From: CALJFL01 sp964590005
Lineage (GTDB): Bacteria; Pseudomonadota; Gammaproteobacteria; Pseudomonadales; Halieaceae
Assembly: GCA_964590005.1 (NCBI GenBank)
Contig: CAZPVJ010000040.1
Location: 1 to 64,000, forward strand
Length of the DNA: 64,000 bases
Direction of reading: 5' to 3'
Shown here piece by piece: positions 42,898 through 51,976 of the stretch; the stretch's first letter is position 1; each line of letters begins with the position of its first letter. The position numbers and the translations under genes were made by a program. The notes beneath the pieces are model-generated. The model was not told the origin of the DNA and searched no databases. It was given only the letters and a program-made list of their open reading frames with translations.

Positions 42898-45018
42898 ATG
42901 AACACAGCGCTTTACGATTATCGCAAATACTGGGCTGAGTGTTTTGGTCCGGCACCTGAGCTGCCTATGACCCGCGCTGAGATGGACGCGCTGGGCTGGG
43001 ACAGTTGCGACATTATCATTGTCACTGGCGACGCCTATGTCGATCACCCCAGCTTTGGTATGGCAGTGGTGGGACGGGTGCTGGAAGCACAGGGATTCCG
43101 GGTAGGTATTATTGCGCAACCCGACTGGACCAGTGCGGAGCCCTTCAAAGCCCTGGGTCGCCCCAACCTGTTTTTCGGTGTCGCCGCCGGCAACATGGAC
43201 TCAATGATTAATCGCTACACCGCCGACAGGAAAAGGCGTAATGACGATGCTTACACACCCGGGAATGTGGGTGGCAAGCGACCTGACCGGGCAGTGATTG
43301 TTTACAGCCAAAGAGTGAAGGAAGCCTATCGCGACGTTCCCCTGGTGGTCGGTAGCATTGAGGCAAGCCTGCGCCGAATCGCCCACTACGACTACTGGAG
43401 CGATAAAGTGAGGCGTTCTGTGCTGATGGACAGCCGTGCAGACCTACTGGTCTACGGCAATGCCGAACGGGCCATCGTCGACATTGCTCATCGGCTGGCG
43501 GGTGGCGAACCGGTCAACCAGATTCGCGACCTGCGGGGTACCGCATTCGTTCGCAAGCGAGTACCCGATGGATGGCACGAAGTCGACTCCACGTCTATTG
43601 ACGTGGTGGGGCCGGTTACGAACCCGGTAAACCCCTACGAAGATACACGGACTGAAGCCTGCAGCACAAAGGACAAACAGGACGATACCGGCGAGACCGT
43701 ACGCCTGGTAGGTGACATCACGGAGGCAAACAACTCAGTTATCCGTATTCCCGCCTACGAGACAGTCAGGGAGGATCCCGCTCTGTACGCGCATGCCTCG
43801 CGCATACTGCACAAAGAGACCAACCCTTACAACGCACGACCGCTGGTGCAGGCTCACGGCGATCGCGACGTTTGGCTTAACCCACCGCCGATACCGCTGG
43901 AAACCCAGGAGATGGACTGGGTTTTCGAGTTGCCCTATACGCGCCTGCCGCACAGCAGTTATGGTGATGCGCCAATCCCCGCCTACGAAATGATCCGCCA
44001 CTCCGTGAACATCATGCGCGGCTGCTTTGGCGGCTGTACTTTCTGCTCTATAACCGAGCATGAGGGACGCATCATCCAGAACCGCTCCGAGGACTCGATT
44101 ATTCGTGAGGTCGAGGCCATTCGGGACACCTCCCCGGCGTTCACCGGCGTCATTTCTGACCTGGGCGGCCCAACTGCCAACATGTGGCGGCTCGCCTGTA
44201 AAAGTAAAGAGGTCGAGGCCAAATGTCGCAAGCTCAGCTGCGTGTTCCCGGGCATTTGCAAAAACTTGCAAACTGACCAGACACCCCTGGTAAATCTGTA
44301 CCGCAGGGCGCGCAACGTTGAGGGGGTCAAAAAAGTCCTGATCGCGTCAGGCCTGCGCTACGATCTGGCGGTAGAAACGCCTGAATACGTCAAGGAACTG
44401 GTCAGTCACCACGTGGGTGGATACCTGAAGATCGCCCCTGAGCATACCGAAGACGGCCCGCTCAACAAGATGATGAAACCCGGTATTGGCAGTTACGACC
44501 GCTTCAAAGCCCTGTTCGAAAAGTATTCCCGTGAAGCGGGCAAGGAGCAATACCTGATCCCCTACTTCATAGCCGCCCACCCGGGTACCAGCGACCGGGA
44601 CATGATGAACCTGGCGCTCTGGCTAAAGCGAAACAAGTTTCGTGCAGATCAGGTGCAGACCTTCTACCCCTCCCCCATGGCGACGGCAACCGCCATGTAT
44701 TACAGCGGCAAGAATCCGTTGAAAAAGGTCAGTCGGAACAGCGACGTGATGCCCACCGTCAAAAACCTGACACAACGGCGTTTGCACAAGGCGTTTTTGC
44801 GCTACCATGACCCCGATAACTGGCCCGAGTTGCGCAGGGCACTGAAAAAAATGGGCCGCTCCGACCTCATCGGGAATGGAAAAGTCCATCTGGTGCCACC
44901 CCGTCAACCCGCCAAACGGCACCACGTGGTTCCGGCGCAGGGCAACGCTTTTACAACCCAACACCAGGGCCTGCCGAGAAATCCCTCCCGGCCCAGGCGC
45001 GGAAAAAAACGCAACTAG
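42898..45018 (+). CDS. ygiQ: YgiQ-family radical SAM protein
   Basis: This 706-residue protein has the radical SAM motif CFGGCTFC (CX3CX2C), preceded by the YgiQ N-terminal domain beginning near MDALGWDSCDIIIVTGDAY. The C-terminal DUF3362-like region ends in a basic tail. The family is widespread and its reaction is not established. It follows the receptor gene by 14 bp with AGGACGG as a possible ribosome-binding site, so the two may be cotranscribed. Confidence 0.95.
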   Translation: MNTALYDYRKYWAECFGPAPELPMTRAEMDALGWDSCDIIIVTGDAYVDHPSFGMAVVGRVLEAQGFRVGIIAQPDWTSAEPFKALGRPNLFFGVAAGNMDSMINRYTADRKRRNDDAYTPGNVGGKRPDRAVIVYSQRVKEAYRDVPLVVGSIEASLRRIAHYDYWSDKVRRSVLMDSRADLLVYGNAERAIVDIAHRLAGGEPVNQIRDLRGTAFVRKRVPDGWHEVDSTSIDVVGPVTNPVNPYEDTRTEACSTKDKQDDTGETVRLVGDITEANNSVIRIPAYETVREDPALYAHASRILHKETNPYNARPLVQAHGDRDVWLNPPPIPLETQEMDWVFELPYTRLPHSSYGDAPIPAYEMIRHSVNIMRGCFGGCTFCSITEHEGRIIQNRSEDSIIREVEAIRDTSPAFTGVISDLGGPTANMWRLACKSKEVEAKCRKLSCVFPGICKNLQTDQTPLVNLYRRARNVEGVKKVLIASGLRYDLAVETPEYVKELVSHHVGGYLKIAPEHTEDGPLNKMMKPGIGSYDRFKALFEKYSREAGKEQYLIPYFIAAHPGTSDRDMMNLALWLKRNKFRADQVQTFYPSPMATATAMYYSGKNPLKKVSRNSDVMPTVKNLTQRRLHKAFLRYHDPDNWPELRRALKKMGRSDLIGNGKVHLVPPRQPAKRHHVVPAQGNAFTTQHQGLPRNPSRPRRGKKRN

Positions 45019-45049
45019 CACAACCACGTCAAATGGAGGACCGTACGTC

Positions 45050-45607
45050 GTGATAACAAGATCCTTTGCTTTCCCAGCGTTGCTGCTGGCGCTTGCCTGG
45101 CCTGCAACGGCCCAACCCCTGGCTGAAGCAACCCCATTGCCTCCAGTCACCATTGAAGATAAGGGTGAATTGCTCCTGGAGGGCGAGGACTTCAGCTACA
45201 CCGCCTGGAGCTCGCAGCTGAATCCCGGCAAGGTTCACGTCGTGCAGTACTTCGCTGGCACGATGGGCGACAGCAAGACCTTTGAGCCCTTCACTGACTT
45301 GCTACAGGAAGAGCTGGACCACCGTAGCTACCACGTCACCACCATCGTAAACCTGGACGCCTCCCTGTGGGGCACGACAGGATTCGTTATCTCGGAGGTG
45401 AAGGCCAGCAAAAAGAAGTTTCCCGATGCCACTATGGTGCTGGACGCTGAAGGCACTGGCGCCACTGTCTGGGACCTGGGCGAAAAAGGGGCAGTTCTGG
45501 CGATTCTCGATAAAGACGGCGTAGTTCGCTACCTGACCCGGGAACCCATGTCAGCCGAAGAGCTCAGCGCCTCACTGGAGCTCGTGCGCTCGCAAATAGA
45601 CAGTTAG
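45050..45607 (+). CDS. ytfJ: YtfJ-family periplasmic protein
   Basis: I place the start at GTG 45050, which has GGAGGA 9 bp upstream, giving 185 residues like E. coli YtfJ. A signal peptide (about 1-22) precedes a thioredoxin-fold-like domain without the CXXC pair, including VQYFAGTMGDSKTF and AILDKDGVVRYL. Function unknown. The in-frame region upstream overlaps ygiQ and is not coding. Confidence 0.9.
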   Translation: MITRSFAFPALLLALAWPATAQPLAEATPLPPVTIEDKGELLLEGEDFSYTAWSSQLNPGKVHVVQYFAGTMGDSKTFEPFTDLLQEELDHRSYHVTTIVNLDASLWGTTGFVISEVKASKKKFPDATMVLDAEGTGATVWDLGEKGAVLAILDKDGVVRYLTREPMSAEELSASLELVRSQIDS

Positions 45608-45835
45608 CTGCCGGCTAGTACCCGTCTGGAGAGACGTACCAAAAAGGCAACGGCCGCACCGCCTGAACCAGCACCCTGAACACGCCCTGGCGGCCGCCCT
45701 GACTATAATTTGCCCAATCAGTTTTCTAGATCAGTTTAATCAATATTATTCATTGGAGAGATGATCCATAGTGGTCTACCTTCAGTACAATCCTTGAACC
45801 ATTCAGGGTGCCACCCATAATTAAGGAGACAGACC
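45608..45835 (+). promoter_or_regulatory. Upstream region of the rubrerythrin operon
   Basis: This 228-bp region becomes AT-rich after 45700. It contains TATAAT (45704-45709) without a matching -35, a TACAAT (45786-45791), and a good ribosome-binding site AAGGAG just before the rubrerythrin ATG. A redox-responsive activator could compensate for the poor -35, but no Fur, IscR or OxyR site is recognisable by eye. Confidence 0.35.
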
Positions 45836-46255
45836 ATGTCACTGAAAGACAGCCAAACCGAACAGAACCTGAAAGACGCCTTTGCTGGCGAATCCCAGGC
45901 CAACCGTCGCTACCTGTATTTCGCCGCCAAGGCGGACGTCGAGGGATATAACGACGTGGCAGCCGTCTTCCGCTCCACTGCCGAAGGTGAAACCGGCCAC
46001 GCTCACGGTCACCTTGAGTACCTCGAGGAAACCGGCGACCCGGCTACTGGTCTGCCCATAGGCGGCACCGCGGATAACCTGAAGGCCGCTATTGCTGGTG
46101 AGACCCACGAGTACACCGACATGTACCCCGGCATGGCCAAGACCGCGCGCGACGAAGGCTTCGACGAGATTGCCGACTGGATGGAGACGCTGGCCAAGGC
46201 GGAACGCAGCCACGCCAATCGCTTCCAGAAAGCCCTCGACGGCCTGGACGACTAA
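45836..46255 (+). CDS. Rubrerythrin, short form without rubredoxin domain
   Basis: This 139-residue ferritin-like four-helix protein retains the apparent full diiron ligand set: Glu19, Glu52, His55, Glu89, Glu92, Glu123 and His126. It ends right after the fourth helix. Classical rubrerythrins carry a C-terminal rubredoxin domain that feeds electrons for H2O2 reduction. Here electrons must come from another protein, and the Fe-S oxidoreductase encoded next is the obvious candidate. A stable hairpin separates the two genes. Confidence 0.95.
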   Translation: MSLKDSQTEQNLKDAFAGESQANRRYLYFAAKADVEGYNDVAAVFRSTAEGETGHAHGHLEYLEETGDPATGLPIGGTADNLKAAIAGETHEYTDMYPGMAKTARDEGFDEIADWMETLAKAERSHANRFQKALDGLDD

Positions 46256-46267
46256 CCCAGCAGTTCC

Positions 46268-46305
46268 GGCGGGCGGCACTGCGCTGCCCGCCCTCTTCCT
46301 TTCCT
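46268..46305 (+). terminator. Hairpin with pyrimidine-rich tail after the rubrerythrin gene
   Basis: GGCGGGC (46268-46274) pairs with GCCCGCC (46286-46292). Three further inner pairs can form, giving a loop of about 5 nt. A C/T-rich tail with interrupted T runs follows. It may be a partial terminator or a processing element that lowers expression of the downstream genes. Confidence 0.6.
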
Positions 46306-46324
46306 AACCACGAGGGATGCTAAC

Positions 46325-47647
46325 GTGAGAGAAGGCAGCCTGGAGGCGCCCACGCGCCATCCTATCGACTGGCAATCCGATGATTTCTGGAATAGGGAAA
46401 AGCTCGAGGCCGAGCTGGAGCGCGTCTATGACATCTGCCACGGGTGCCGGCGCTGCGTCAGCTTGTGCGACTCTTTTCCCACGCTGTTCGACCTGGTGGA
46501 CGAATCGGACACCATGGAGGTCGACGGTGTCGATAAAGCCGACTACAACAAGGTCGTCGAACAGTGCTACCTCTGCGACCTGTGCTACATGACCAAATGC
46601 CCTTACGTGCCCCCCCATGAGTGGAACGTGGATTTCCCCCACCTGATGCTGCGCGCCAAAGCCGTCAATTTCCGCGAGAACGGGGCCAAACTGCGCGACC
46701 GTGTACTCACGAGCACCGACACCGTTTTCGGACTCACCTCCATCCCGCTCGTCGACGTGACGGTGAATGCCGTGAACAAGAGCACAGGGATGCGAAAGCT
46801 TTTCGACTCGACGCTGGGCATACATCACGAAGCACCAGTACCCCAGTTTCATAGCAACACCCTGCGCAAGCGGGTCAAGCCGATGATAGAGCCAATTGAG
46901 CCGACACCGGTCGGAGATACCACCGGCAAGGTCGCTCTCTATGCCACCTGCTATGGCAATTACAACAGTCCGGAAATTGGCGAGGATTTCGTCAAGGTGT
47001 TCCAGCACAATGGCATTCACATCGACATTGTCCCCAAAGAAAAATGCTGCGGCATGCCCAAGCTGGAGCTTGGCGACCTCGACGCAGTCGCAAAGTTGAA
47101 GGACGCAAACATCCCAGTTCTGGCAAAACTGGTCGACGAGGGCTATGACCTTATTGCCCCGATTCCCTCATGCGTACTGATGTACAAACAGGAATTACCA
47201 CTGATGTACCCGGATGACCCGGACGTGCAAAAGGTCAAAACAGCCTTCTTCGATCCGTTTGAATACCTGTGGAAGCGTCACCGCGGCGACGCGCTGAAGA
47301 CGGAATTCCCCAATGCCATGGGTGACATCGCCTACCAGGTGGCCTGTCACCAACGTGTGCAAAACATCGGCCTGAAAACCCGCGACGTGTTGAACCTGAT
47401 ACCGGATACGGAGGTGACGGCGCAGGAGCGCTGCTCGGGCCATGATGGCACTTATGCGATTAAAACCGAGACCCGTGACAAATCCGTTAAAATTGCCCGC
47501 CCGGTGGTCAGGAAGGTGGACCAGCAGGAGCCTGCACACTTTATGAGTGATTGCCCCATGGCCGCCACCCAGATCGCCGATCTTTCTGAAAAAGTAGATC
47601 GGGCCGAGCACCCCATGACGCTATTGCGGATGGCCTACGGCCTTTAG
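46325..47647 (+). CDS. CCG-domain iron-sulfur oxidoreductase (heterodisulfide reductase-related)
   Basis: This 440-residue protein begins with GTG. The N-terminal half has two ferredoxin-type cluster motifs, CHGCRRCVSLC (Cys38, 41, 44, 48) and CYLCDLCYMTKC (Cys81, 84, 87, 92). The C-terminal half has the two CCG-type segments of GlpC/HdrB/LutA proteins: ATCYGNYN with KCCGMPK, then VACHQRVQN with CSGHDG. It is a cytoplasmic electron carrier or oxidoreductase. Its place between rubrerythrin and DUF3501 suggests that it supplies electrons to rubrerythrin, which is inference from gene neighbourhood. Confidence 0.9.
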   Translation: MREGSLEAPTRHPIDWQSDDFWNREKLEAELERVYDICHGCRRCVSLCDSFPTLFDLVDESDTMEVDGVDKADYNKVVEQCYLCDLCYMTKCPYVPPHEWNVDFPHLMLRAKAVNFRENGAKLRDRVLTSTDTVFGLTSIPLVDVTVNAVNKSTGMRKLFDSTLGIHHEAPVPQFHSNTLRKRVKPMIEPIEPTPVGDTTGKVALYATCYGNYNSPEIGEDFVKVFQHNGIHIDIVPKEKCCGMPKLELGDLDAVAKLKDANIPVLAKLVDEGYDLIAPIPSCVLMYKQELPLMYPDDPDVQKVKTAFFDPFEYLWKRHRGDALKTEFPNAMGDIAYQVACHQRVQNIGLKTRDVLNLIPDTEVTAQERCSGHDGTYAIKTETRDKSVKIARPVVRKVDQQEPAHFMSDCPMAATQIADLSEKVDRAEHPMTLLRMAYGL

Positions 47648-47666
47648 GATACAGCCAGGAGTTACT

Positions 47667-48269
47667 ATGATGCCTCACCTCTCACGCGCCGACCTGTGGT
47701 CGCTTGAAGAATACGCTGAACAGCGCCCGACCTTTCGCGCCCGCGTTCTGGCGCACAAAAAATCTCGCCAGTTACCACTGGGAGAACACGCCCGACTGTA
47801 TTTCGAGGATGCGCTGACCATCAAATACCAAATCCAGGAAATGCTGCGCATCGAGAAGGTATTCGAAGCCGAGGGTATTAACGAGGAACTGGAAGCCTAC
47901 AACCCATTGATCCCCGATGGCCATAACTGGAAGGCCACCTTCATGATTGAATATGAGGATGCCGAAGAGCGCGCCGAGCGTCTCGCCGAAATGATTGGCA
48001 TTGAAGACAAAGTGTGGCTACAGGTGGGTAACGGCGAAAAAATCTACGCTATCGCCGATGAAGACCTTGATCGCTCAAACGACGTCAAGACATCTTCCGT
48101 TCATTTTATGCGTTTCGAGTTAAGCGCGGACATGATCTCAGCCGCGCAGCAGGGCGAGCCTATCAGCGCCGGCATTGAGCATCCCGCTTATACAGTAGCG
48201 GCGCACATGATCGATGATGCAACCCGGCAATCTCTGGTTGCAGATCTCAACCCCGTCAAGGTTCACTGA
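47667..48269 (+). CDS. DUF3501 family protein
   Basis: This 200-residue soluble protein matches the DUF3501 pattern: helical N-terminus (SRADLWSLEEYAEQR, FEDALTIKYQIQEMLR) and a beta-rich C-terminal part with SSVHFMRFELS. It follows the Fe-S oxidoreductase by 19 bp. The rubrerythrin / Fe-S protein / DUF3501 neighbourhood recurs in proteobacteria. No activity is known. No cofactor motif is visible. Confidence 0.85.
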   Translation: MMPHLSRADLWSLEEYAEQRPTFRARVLAHKKSRQLPLGEHARLYFEDALTIKYQIQEMLRIEKVFEAEGINEELEAYNPLIPDGHNWKATFMIEYEDAEERAERLAEMIGIEDKVWLQVGNGEKIYAIADEDLDRSNDVKTSSVHFMRFELSADMISAAQQGEPISAGIEHPAYTVAAHMIDDATRQSLVADLNPVKVH

Positions 48270-48302
48270 AGCCGCGGCGCACCGGCTCGGCTGCGCCCCG
48301 TT

Positions 48303-49130
48303 ATGGACCTTATAGTTTTTGATCTCGATGGCACACTGCTTAACAAGCGGTCAGCCATTTCAGATTACACCCGTGAAACGCTGGAAATGCTGCAGGCTCG
48401 CGGTATCGCTTATACCGTCGCAACCGGGCGAGCCCTGCACGCCGCCAACACACTACTCGAAGGCCACGGTTTTCATCTACCCCGCATATACAAGAACGGA
48501 GTCGTCATCTGGAGCCCGGAGCACGGCCGATACAGCCATCGGCATCTGCTCACACAGGGTGAAATACGTCACCTGCTACAGGCGTTCATCGAGCAGGAGC
48601 TCACCCCGTTCCTGTTTACCCTGGAGCCGGGGGATCGCCACGCCGTATACCACTCACCACTACTCAATGATACGGAGAGACGACTGGTCAAGGCATTCAG
48701 CGAGGAGCGTCAGCTCCCTGTAATGCCCCTCGCCGAACTACCCGGTGACGCAGACATTACCAATATCAGCGCTCTCGGATCCAAATCCGCGATCGAAGCG
48801 GTGGCAAACCTGGTTCATGATGAGCCCGGCCTGATCGCCTACATGGGTGTAGCCATGGAAAATGAGTCACTGTGCTGGCTGGACCTGCATCATGCCGAAG
48901 GCAACAAGGGCAGCGCAGTGGCCAGCCTGAAAGAAGAGCTGGGTGTTGAACGCGTTATTTGCTTTGGTGACAGTGACAACGACCTGACCATGTTCGAACT
49001 CGCGGATGAGGCTTATGCGCCCGACAATGCCAAGTCGGAAGTTAAAGCTGCCGCCAACGCGGTTATTGGACATCACGATGAGGATGGCATTGCCCGGTTT
49101 CTCAGGGAAAGGTTCAGCCTTGATGGTTAA
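48303..49130 (+). CDS. Cof-type HAD-IIB family hydrolase
   Basis: This 275-residue protein has motif I FDLDGTLL (Asp7 nucleophile, Asp9), a C2B cap domain in the middle, and motif IV CFGDSDNDLTMF followed by YAPDNAKSEVKAAA. Such enzymes dephosphorylate sugar phosphates, phosphonucleotides or flavin precursors. The ATG is 33 bp after the DUF3501 gene with no strong ribosome-binding site. Confidence 0.93.
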   Translation: MDLIVFDLDGTLLNKRSAISDYTRETLEMLQARGIAYTVATGRALHAANTLLEGHGFHLPRIYKNGVVIWSPEHGRYSHRHLLTQGEIRHLLQAFIEQELTPFLFTLEPGDRHAVYHSPLLNDTERRLVKAFSEERQLPVMPLAELPGDADITNISALGSKSAIEAVANLVHDEPGLIAYMGVAMENESLCWLDLHHAEGNKGSAVASLKEELGVERVICFGDSDNDLTMFELADEAYAPDNAKSEVKAAANAVIGHHDEDGIARFLRERFSLDG

Positions 49131-49145
49131 TCGGGACGCTGGCCG

Positions 49146-51716
49146 CTAGGTCGACTCCAGTCGCCGTTTAACGTGTGCCGTCGCTGGTGCTTCTGCAGGA
49201 TTCTCTGGCCAGGGGTGCTTGGGATACCGGCCACGCATCTCCTTTCGTACTTCCAGGTAGCTATCCCGCCAGAACCCGGCGAGATCCTGGGTCACCTGAA
49301 CCGGCCGGCGAGCCGGCGACAACAGATGTATCTGCAGCGTCACCCGCCCGTCTGCAATCGTCGGGGTATTCAGGCAACCAAACATTTCCTGCAGCTTAAC
49401 CGCCAGAACCGGCGGATTCTGGCTATAGTCCACGGCGATACTGGAACCCGATGGCACCGCGAGCTTCTCCGGTGCCAGACGTTCTAACTCCAGGGGTAGT
49501 GGCCAGGGCAAAAGGCTCAGCAGCACCGTTTTGAGGTCTATTGACTGGAAGTCCTCCAGTTTACGGACCTCTCCAAGGTACGGTAGCAACCACTGTTCGA
49601 GTGTCGCCATGAGCGCCTCGTCCGACAAATCCGGCCAGCGATTGGACTCGCCGCCCTGCTCCAACTGATGCAGCAGATTGACGCGACTGCGCCACTGCTC
49701 AAGTGCCGGCGTCCAGGGCAACAAATCCAAACCGCGGTTTCTCACCACGCCCACCAGCGCCTCGTCCCGGGCATCTTCAGGCACAGTGGCCAGCGGCTCA
49801 CTGGACAACAACAGACGACCCACCATATGGCGCCGCTCGGTAATGAACTGACCCTTGCGGTCGTCCCACTCGACGCAGTCTTCAACTCGAACCAGAGGCG
49901 ACAGAATCTCGCCGAAACAGGCGGGGTTTAATGCCGTGCCCGAAAAAATTCGGTCGGCTGACTCACCCCTGTGGCCACCAATTTCCGCCACTACCAACCA
50001 GCTTTCCCCGGCCAGCCTATCCTCAGCGGGCAACAGCGCGCTGCGGCCATTGCCCAGCTGGTACTCAGTGCCATCCCCGGGGGTCCGCATTTTGGCGATC
50101 CGGTCGGGATACGCGCTCGCCAGCAACACGCCCAATACGTCCCCCTCGGCTACAGCGAGGGCGAAGCGCCTGGGTTTGTGAACCTCGGTGGCAATACGAC
50201 CGTAACGCCGCGCCTGTGACCAGGTACGCTTGAACCAGCCCTGCAATTGCCGCGGACATGGCAGGTCACCCATCAACAGCGCGATTGTGATGGCCATGTC
50301 GACACCCCGATCCGCCATCGGATTGCGTTCTGACAGTACGGCGGCGAGCAGGCAGGCAGTTTCTGTTGCGTCGATATCGCAACCAACAAGCAGCATATGA
50401 GCGAGCCGTGGGTGCAGCGGGATCTGGGCCAAGCGCACGCCGTGCGGGGTCAATTGCCATTGTTCACTGGCACCACGAAACGCAGCACCACAAGCCTCCA
50501 GGACTGAAACTGCCTGGGCAAACGGCCCTGCGGGTGGTGCGTCAAGCCAGCTCAGGTCGTCGGGATCATCAACGCCCCAGGCCAACAGTTGCAGGGCCAG
50601 TGGCGCGAGGTCTGCCTGCAGTATCTCCGGTGTGCCATGGGCGACAAGGCGCCGTTGCTGCTCCTCGCTCCACAGGCGATAACAAACCCCGGGGCCAAGT
50701 CGTCCTGCCCGCCCCGCCCGCTGCTCTGCGGAGGCCCTGGAAATACGACGGGTTGTCAGGCGGGTCATGCCCGTCGCCGGATCAAAGACGGCCTCGCGCA
50801 CCAGGCCACAATCTACAACGGTATCCACGCCCTCTATCGTCAGGCTGGTTTCAGCAATATTGGTCGCCAGCACTACCTTGCGATTGCCCGGCGCCGCGGC
50901 TTTGATGGCCAGCTCCTGCTGCTCCAGTGGAAGTCCCCCGTACAGCGGCGACAGCCTCACGGGTTCCATGCTGGTCTCGCCGACCAGCGGCGCCAGGTCA
51001 CGACCGACCCGATTAATCTCGGCTTGCCCCGGCAAAAATACGAGGATACTGCCTTCGGTCTCCCGCAGCGCCTGCAGCACTGCGTGTACTGCCCTGGGAA
51101 CGATGGGGTTCTGTAACTGATACGGTTCGCCGTAGCGCATCTCCACGGGATACTGACGCCCTTCGGAGGCCAGTAGTGGCGCTCCACCCAGCAATTCGGC
51201 AACGCGCTCACCATCGAGAGTCGCCGACATAACCAGAACCTTTAGCGGCGCGTCGTCCCTGAATAATTCTCGCGCCTGTAAGGACAGGGCTAGTCCGAGA
51301 TCGGAATCAAGATTGCGTTCATGGAATTCATCAAAAATTACCAGCCCCACACCTTCCAGCGAAGGATCGCGTTGTAACTGGCGCGTCAGAACACCCTCGG
51401 TTATCACCTCCACCCGGGTTCGGGCAGACGTCACGGTATCCATGCGGATGCGATAGCCGACGGTATCACCGACATCTTCCCCCAATAGCTGGGCCATGCG
51501 AGCTGCTGAGGCACGGGCCGCCATCCGCCGTGGCTCAAGCATCAGTATTTTCTGGCCGGCTAACCACGGCTGATCGAGCAGCGCCAGGGGCACGACAGTT
51601 GTCTTGCCGGCTCCGGGAGGAGCCTGCAATACCGCCTGGTCGCTGACGGCCAAACTGGCCTTCAACTCCTCCAGGATTTCGTAGATAGGCAGGTGATCTG
51701 TCGCTGACGGTAGCAT
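49146..51716 (-). CDS. hrpB: ATP-dependent helicase HrpB
   Basis: From ATG 51716 (MLPSATDHLP) the protein has 856 residues; a longer frame up to 51821 lacks homology-like sequence. It is a DExH helicase with Walker A PPGAGKTT (33-40), the HrpB-type box DEFHER, SATLDG, the helicase C domain with QRAGRAGRLGPG, an HA2 region and the HrpB C-terminal domain. The biological role of HrpB is poorly known. The gene is convergent with the HAD gene and divergent from the HAD-PlsC gene. Confidence 0.95.
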   Translation of the reverse strand: MLPSATDHLPIYEILEELKASLAVSDQAVLQAPPGAGKTTVVPLALLDQPWLAGQKILMLEPRRMAARASAARMAQLLGEDVGDTVGYRIRMDTVTSARTRVEVITEGVLTRQLQRDPSLEGVGLVIFDEFHERNLDSDLGLALSLQARELFRDDAPLKVLVMSATLDGERVAELLGGAPLLASEGRQYPVEMRYGEPYQLQNPIVPRAVHAVLQALRETEGSILVFLPGQAEINRVGRDLAPLVGETSMEPVRLSPLYGGLPLEQQELAIKAAAPGNRKVVLATNIAETSLTIEGVDTVVDCGLVREAVFDPATGMTRLTTRRISRASAEQRAGRAGRLGPGVCYRLWSEEQQRRLVAHGTPEILQADLAPLALQLLAWGVDDPDDLSWLDAPPAGPFAQAVSVLEACGAAFRGASEQWQLTPHGVRLAQIPLHPRLAHMLLVGCDIDATETACLLAAVLSERNPMADRGVDMAITIALLMGDLPCPRQLQGWFKRTWSQARRYGRIATEVHKPRRFALAVAEGDVLGVLLASAYPDRIAKMRTPGDGTEYQLGNGRSALLPAEDRLAGESWLVVAEIGGHRGESADRIFSGTALNPACFGEILSPLVRVEDCVEWDDRKGQFITERRHMVGRLLLSSEPLATVPEDARDEALVGVVRNRGLDLLPWTPALEQWRSRVNLLHQLEQGGESNRWPDLSDEALMATLEQWLLPYLGEVRKLEDFQSIDLKTVLLSLLPWPLPLELERLAPEKLAVPSGSSIAVDYSQNPPVLAVKLQEMFGCLNTPTIADGRVTLQIHLLSPARRPVQVTQDLAGFWRDSYLEVRKEMRGRYPKHPWPENPAEAPATAHVKRRLEST

Positions 51717-51901
51717 CCAGCCATAGTAGCCGAGCCGGGGTTTGCTGGCTATGCAACGCGATACCCGTGAGGGGTAAGGAATTGCGCCCTTAACAACCGC
51801 CCACGCACCAGCCTGGTGCAATCCCGTCGCTCAATCCCCGCAAGGCAGCACCCAAACTGTCATCATGAGGTCATATTGGACTCTTAAGCTAGGTCTCCGG
51901 C

Positions 51902-51918
51902 TGGCAGGGTTCTTGCAT
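51902..51918 (+). promoter_or_regulatory. Sigma-54-type promoter
   Basis: TGGCAGGGTTCTTGCAT matches the sigma-54 consensus TGGCACG-N4-TTGCW closely, with the invariant GG and GC 10 bp apart. The expected start site is about 51930, some 47 bp before the HAD-PlsC ATG (51977), which has GGAGG at 51967-51971. No activator-binding palindrome was identified upstream. Confidence 0.6.
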
Positions 51919-51976
51919 TTGATACATCAGCTGGCACCAGGGTTGGTAGACGAACAAACAGTTCACGGAGGCAAGC

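Noticed and set aside
45608..45660. GTAC-GTCT hairpin after ytfJ as an intrinsic terminator
   Set aside because: The stem is short and bulged and is followed by A residues, not T, on the coding strand.
45763..45791. TACAAT at 45786 as the rubrerythrin promoter
   Set aside because: No -35-like hexamer occurs 15-19 bp upstream; kept only as a note in the regulatory-region entry.
46304..47020. Minus-strand open frame of 238 codons opposite the Fe-S oxidoreductase
   Set aside because: The plus strand carries two eight-Cys cluster motifs and CCG segments; the minus frame shows no domain.
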